A stretch of 6,687 nucleotides of DNA, from positions 1 to 6,687 of the forward strand of contig CADCPU010000387.1 of NCBI GenBank assembly GCA_902803365.1, read 5' to 3'. Of this stretch, positions 5,303 to 6,687 are shown piece after piece; position 1 is the first letter of the stretch; each line of letters begins with the position of its first letter. The DNA comes from Oscillospiraceae bacterium. Lineage in GTDB: Bacteria; Bacillota_A; Clostridia; Saccharofermentanales; Saccharofermentanaceae. Under the pieces are notes generated by a model that was not told where the DNA came from, ran no database searches, and was given only the letters and a program-made list of their open reading frames with translations. The position numbers were made by a program, and so were the translations under genes.

Positions 5303-5989
5303 ATGATCAAGAATCGAAATCTGCAGCTGCTGTTTCAGACTGCATATTGCACGCTCGGCCTTGTCGCCGTGGCGGCCAGCCTGGGATTGTTCGATATGCG
5401 TTTCCAATGGGATTTCTATATCTTTTTTACCAATCTCAGCAATTACTTCTGCATCGCCGTAATGTTTATGGAACTGAAGCAGACTTTGAAGAAGAACGAG
5501 GACAGTCTCGTGACGGCTCATCCGCTCTTGAAGTTTGTGGGAATGCTCGGAATACTTCTTACGTTCCTCGTATTCAATCTGCTTCTTGCCAACGCGGCAG
5601 ACAGGGATCCGAGAGATAACTTCAAGGTGTCGAGTGTCCTTCTTCATGTCGTTCTGCCGCTGATGTATACGGCTGACTGGATCCTGTTCTACAAAAAGGG
5701 CAAGGTTAAGGTATCTTATCCGTTCCTCTCCCTGATATTCCCGCTGACTTACTTGGGATATATCTACGCACATGCGGCGATCAAGCATTTTGACTCTTCG
5801 GTAATGAACTTGAGCGGAGTTACGCCTCTTATCTATCCGTACTTCTTCTTAAATCCTGAAAAGTCAGGTGTTTTGGGAGTCGTAGGATGGTGCGCGGGAC
5901 TCGTCGTTCTTTTCGCGATCGGAGGATTTATATTTATGGGTGTCGACAGACTCCTGCTGAAGATCAAGGGCGGACCAAAAAACGCGTGA
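5303..5989 (+). CDS. Six-helix Pr6Pr-like integral membrane protein
   Basis: This 228-residue membrane protein has six predicted helices at about 9-30, 38-59, 74-98, 110-130, 137-158 and 191-214, with Lys-rich short ends. The pattern of the second helix (WDFYIFFTNLSNYFCIAVMF) and of the fourth (LLHVVLPLMYTADWILF) matches what I recall of the Pr6Pr family of bacterial membrane proteins, and length and helix number agree. The family's biochemical role is not known to me. The motifs also recall eukaryotic AIG1/ADTRP proteins, which use a membrane Thr and His to hydrolyse fatty acid esters of hydroxy fatty acids; here Thr43 and His115 are candidate counterparts, but this is inference. ATG 5303 is chosen for its AGGAG site. 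The gene has its own promoter and is followed by a strong hairpin terminator. Confidence 0.88.
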   Translation: MIKNRNLQLLFQTAYCTLGLVAVAASLGLFDMRFQWDFYIFFTNLSNYFCIAVMFMELKQTLKKNEDSLVTAHPLLKFVGMLGILLTFLVFNLLLANAADRDPRDNFKVSSVLLHVVLPLMYTADWILFYKKGKVKVSYPFLSLIFPLTYLGYIYAHAAIKHFDSSVMNLSGVTPLIYPYFFLNPEKSGVLGVVGWCAGLVVLFAIGGFIFMGVDRLLLKIKGGPKNA

Positions 5990-6014
5990 AAGCATCCTCG
6001 TGATGTGATATTAT
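5986..6014 (+). promoter_or_regulatory. Candidate promoter for the PEP/pyruvate-binding-type gene
   Basis: An extended -10, TGa-TATTAT (hexamer 6009-6014), lies 17 bp after GTGAAA (5986-5991, 4 of 6), which overlaps the stop codon of the upstream gene. The start site would be near 6021, so the terminator-like hairpin would form the very 5' end of the mRNA. No other promoter-like pair fits between the hairpin and the ATG. Confidence 0.4.
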
Positions 6015-6021
6015 CTGAATA

Positions 6022-6064
6022 AGAGCAAAGACGCTTAATCATTGGCGTTCTTTGCTCTTTTTTT
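6022..6064 (+). terminator. Strong intrinsic terminator, possibly also a leader attenuator
   Basis: AGAGCAAAGACGC (6022-6034) pairs with GCGTTCTTTGCTCT (6045-6058) over 13 bp with one bulged T and a 10-nt loop, followed by a run of T (6058-6064). It ends the Pr6Pr-like transcript 33 nt past its stop codon. Only 24 nt separate it from the next ATG, so it may also act in the leader of that gene. Confidence 0.9.
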
Positions 6065-6088
6065 GTGTATCGAAAAGGAGGTGCGGTC

Positions 6089-6687
6089 ATGGCTGCTTTT
6101 GACAGAGTGTTGTCGGGTATCCCGCAGATGGACGAGAGGTTTGATAACATAAGACTTGGTGATAATGTCGTCTGGAGAGTTGACGATCTGGACCAGTTCA
6201 GGCTCTTTGTCGAGCCGTATGTTGAGCAGGCCAAGAAGGACGGACGTAATCTCATCTACATAAGATTCGCATCTCACGAGCCGTTCTTTGAAGAGCAGGA
6301 CGGACTTAAGATCGTTAATGTCGAGCTGTCTCACAGGTTCGAGACTTTTACGGTCGATATCCACGAGATAATAAGGCAGGAGGGCGTTGATGCCTTCTAT
6401 GTTTTCGATTGCCTCTCTGAACTTCAGACGGCCTGGGCAACAGACCTCATGATGGGCAACTTTTTCCAGGTCACATGCCCGTATCTGTTTAAGCTCGATA
6501 CGGTCGCATTTTTCCCGCTGATAAGAGGCAAGCACTCATTCAAGGCGATAGCAAAGATCAGGGACACCACGCAGCTGTTCCTCGATGTTTATTCTGACAG
6601 GACGAATGTCTATGTAAGGCCGGACAAGATCTGGAACCGCTATTCGGAGACGATGTTCCTGCCGCATATCTATGAGCCTGACACAGG
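6089..6687 (+). CDS. PEP/pyruvate-binding-type protein, N-terminal KaiC-like module (3' end outside window)
   Basis: The first 199 residues are visible. The ATG at 6089 has AAGGAGG 7 nt upstream. The opening RVLSGIPQMDERFDNIRLGDNVVW resembles the start of KaiC/RadA-type RecA domains (SGIPGLDE...), but the P-loop position reads LGDNVVWRV, with no GKT/S. A Walker B-like strand, AFYVFDCLSEL (102-112), is kept, as is a conserved-looking WATDLMMGNFF stretch (116-126). From memory, this module precedes PEP/pyruvate-binding (PEP synthase/PPDK N-terminal ATP-grasp type) domains in clostridia and some other anaerobes. The catalytic part would lie beyond the window, so the enzyme assignment is tentative. 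Without the Walker A motif this module probably does not bind ATP in the KaiC way. No signal peptide or membrane helix is seen. Confidence 0.8.
   Translation, partial: MAAFDRVLSGIPQMDERFDNIRLGDNVVWRVDDLDQFRLFVEPYVEQAKKDGRNLIYIRFASHEPFFEEQDGLKIVNVELSHRFETFTVDIHEIIRQEGVDAFYVFDCLSELQTAWATDLMMGNFFQVTCPYLFKLDTVAFFPLIRGKHSFKAIAKIRDTTQLFLDVYSDRTNVYVRPDKIWNRYSETMFLPHIYEPDT

Noticed and set aside
5180..5788. 202-codon minus-strand open frame opposite the Pr6Pr-like gene
   Set aside because: It is antisense to a gene with six clear membrane helices, covers that gene's promoter, and has no start signal.
6035..6535. Minus-strand open frames at the right end (6035-6535 and 5833-6255)
   Set aside because: They run across the terminator hairpin and antisense to the last gene, with no ribosome-binding site or recognisable domain.

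Overview
The window looks like chromosomal DNA from an anaerobic Gram-positive bacterium of the class Clostridia, possibly a gut or rumen lineage. G+C is moderate (mid-40s by eye), Shine-Dalgarno sites are strong (GGAGG/AGGAG), and there is a lipoprotein with a Glu/Thr-rich linker. A Pr6Pr-type membrane protein and a PEP/pyruvate-binding-type protein also fit this group. Genus cannot be fixed from the sequence. There is no insertion sequence, integrase, phage gene or CRISPR array. I did not find a clear new multi-gene system; this is mostly housekeeping and regulatory genes, with several odd details.

Layout, left to right. Positions 1-1491 (+) hold the C-terminal ~496 residues of the transcription-repair coupling factor Mfd, cut by the window edge. 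Convergent to it, with no bases between the two stop codons, is a lipoprotein (1492-2511, -) made of a lipobox, an acidic Thr/Glu linker and two diverged copies of a DxDGDG-containing repeat. A short divergent promoter region follows, then an unlisted tRNA-Arg with anticodon CCG (2613-2687, +). A hairpin separates it from a gene for a zinc-ribbon/TPR-like/two-helix membrane protein (2748-3617, +). That gene faces a PAS-like/GAF-like/GGDEF diguanylate cyclase (3674-5083, -) across a terminator hairpin oriented for the cyclase gene.

The cyclase gene and a six-helix Pr6Pr-like membrane protein gene (5303-5989, +) diverge from a ~220-bp region with a consensus -10 box for each side. A strong intrinsic terminator (6022-6064) follows. 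Only 24 nt later begins the last gene (6089 to the window end, +), whose visible 199 residues resemble the degenerate KaiC/RecA-like N-terminal module found on PEP/pyruvate-binding (PEP synthase-like) proteins.

The genes do not form one pathway: mfd acts in DNA repair, the cyclase in c-di-GMP signalling, two proteins sit in the membrane, one is exported, and the last may be a metabolic or phosphotransfer enzyme. For three genes the start supported by a ribosome-binding site differs from the longest open frame; the RBS-supported start is used here. The more notable points are the terminator-like hairpins within the leaders of the last gene and the zinc-ribbon gene, the back-to-back stops at the mfd/lipoprotein junction, and a tRNA whose cognate codon CGG is almost unused in this window.
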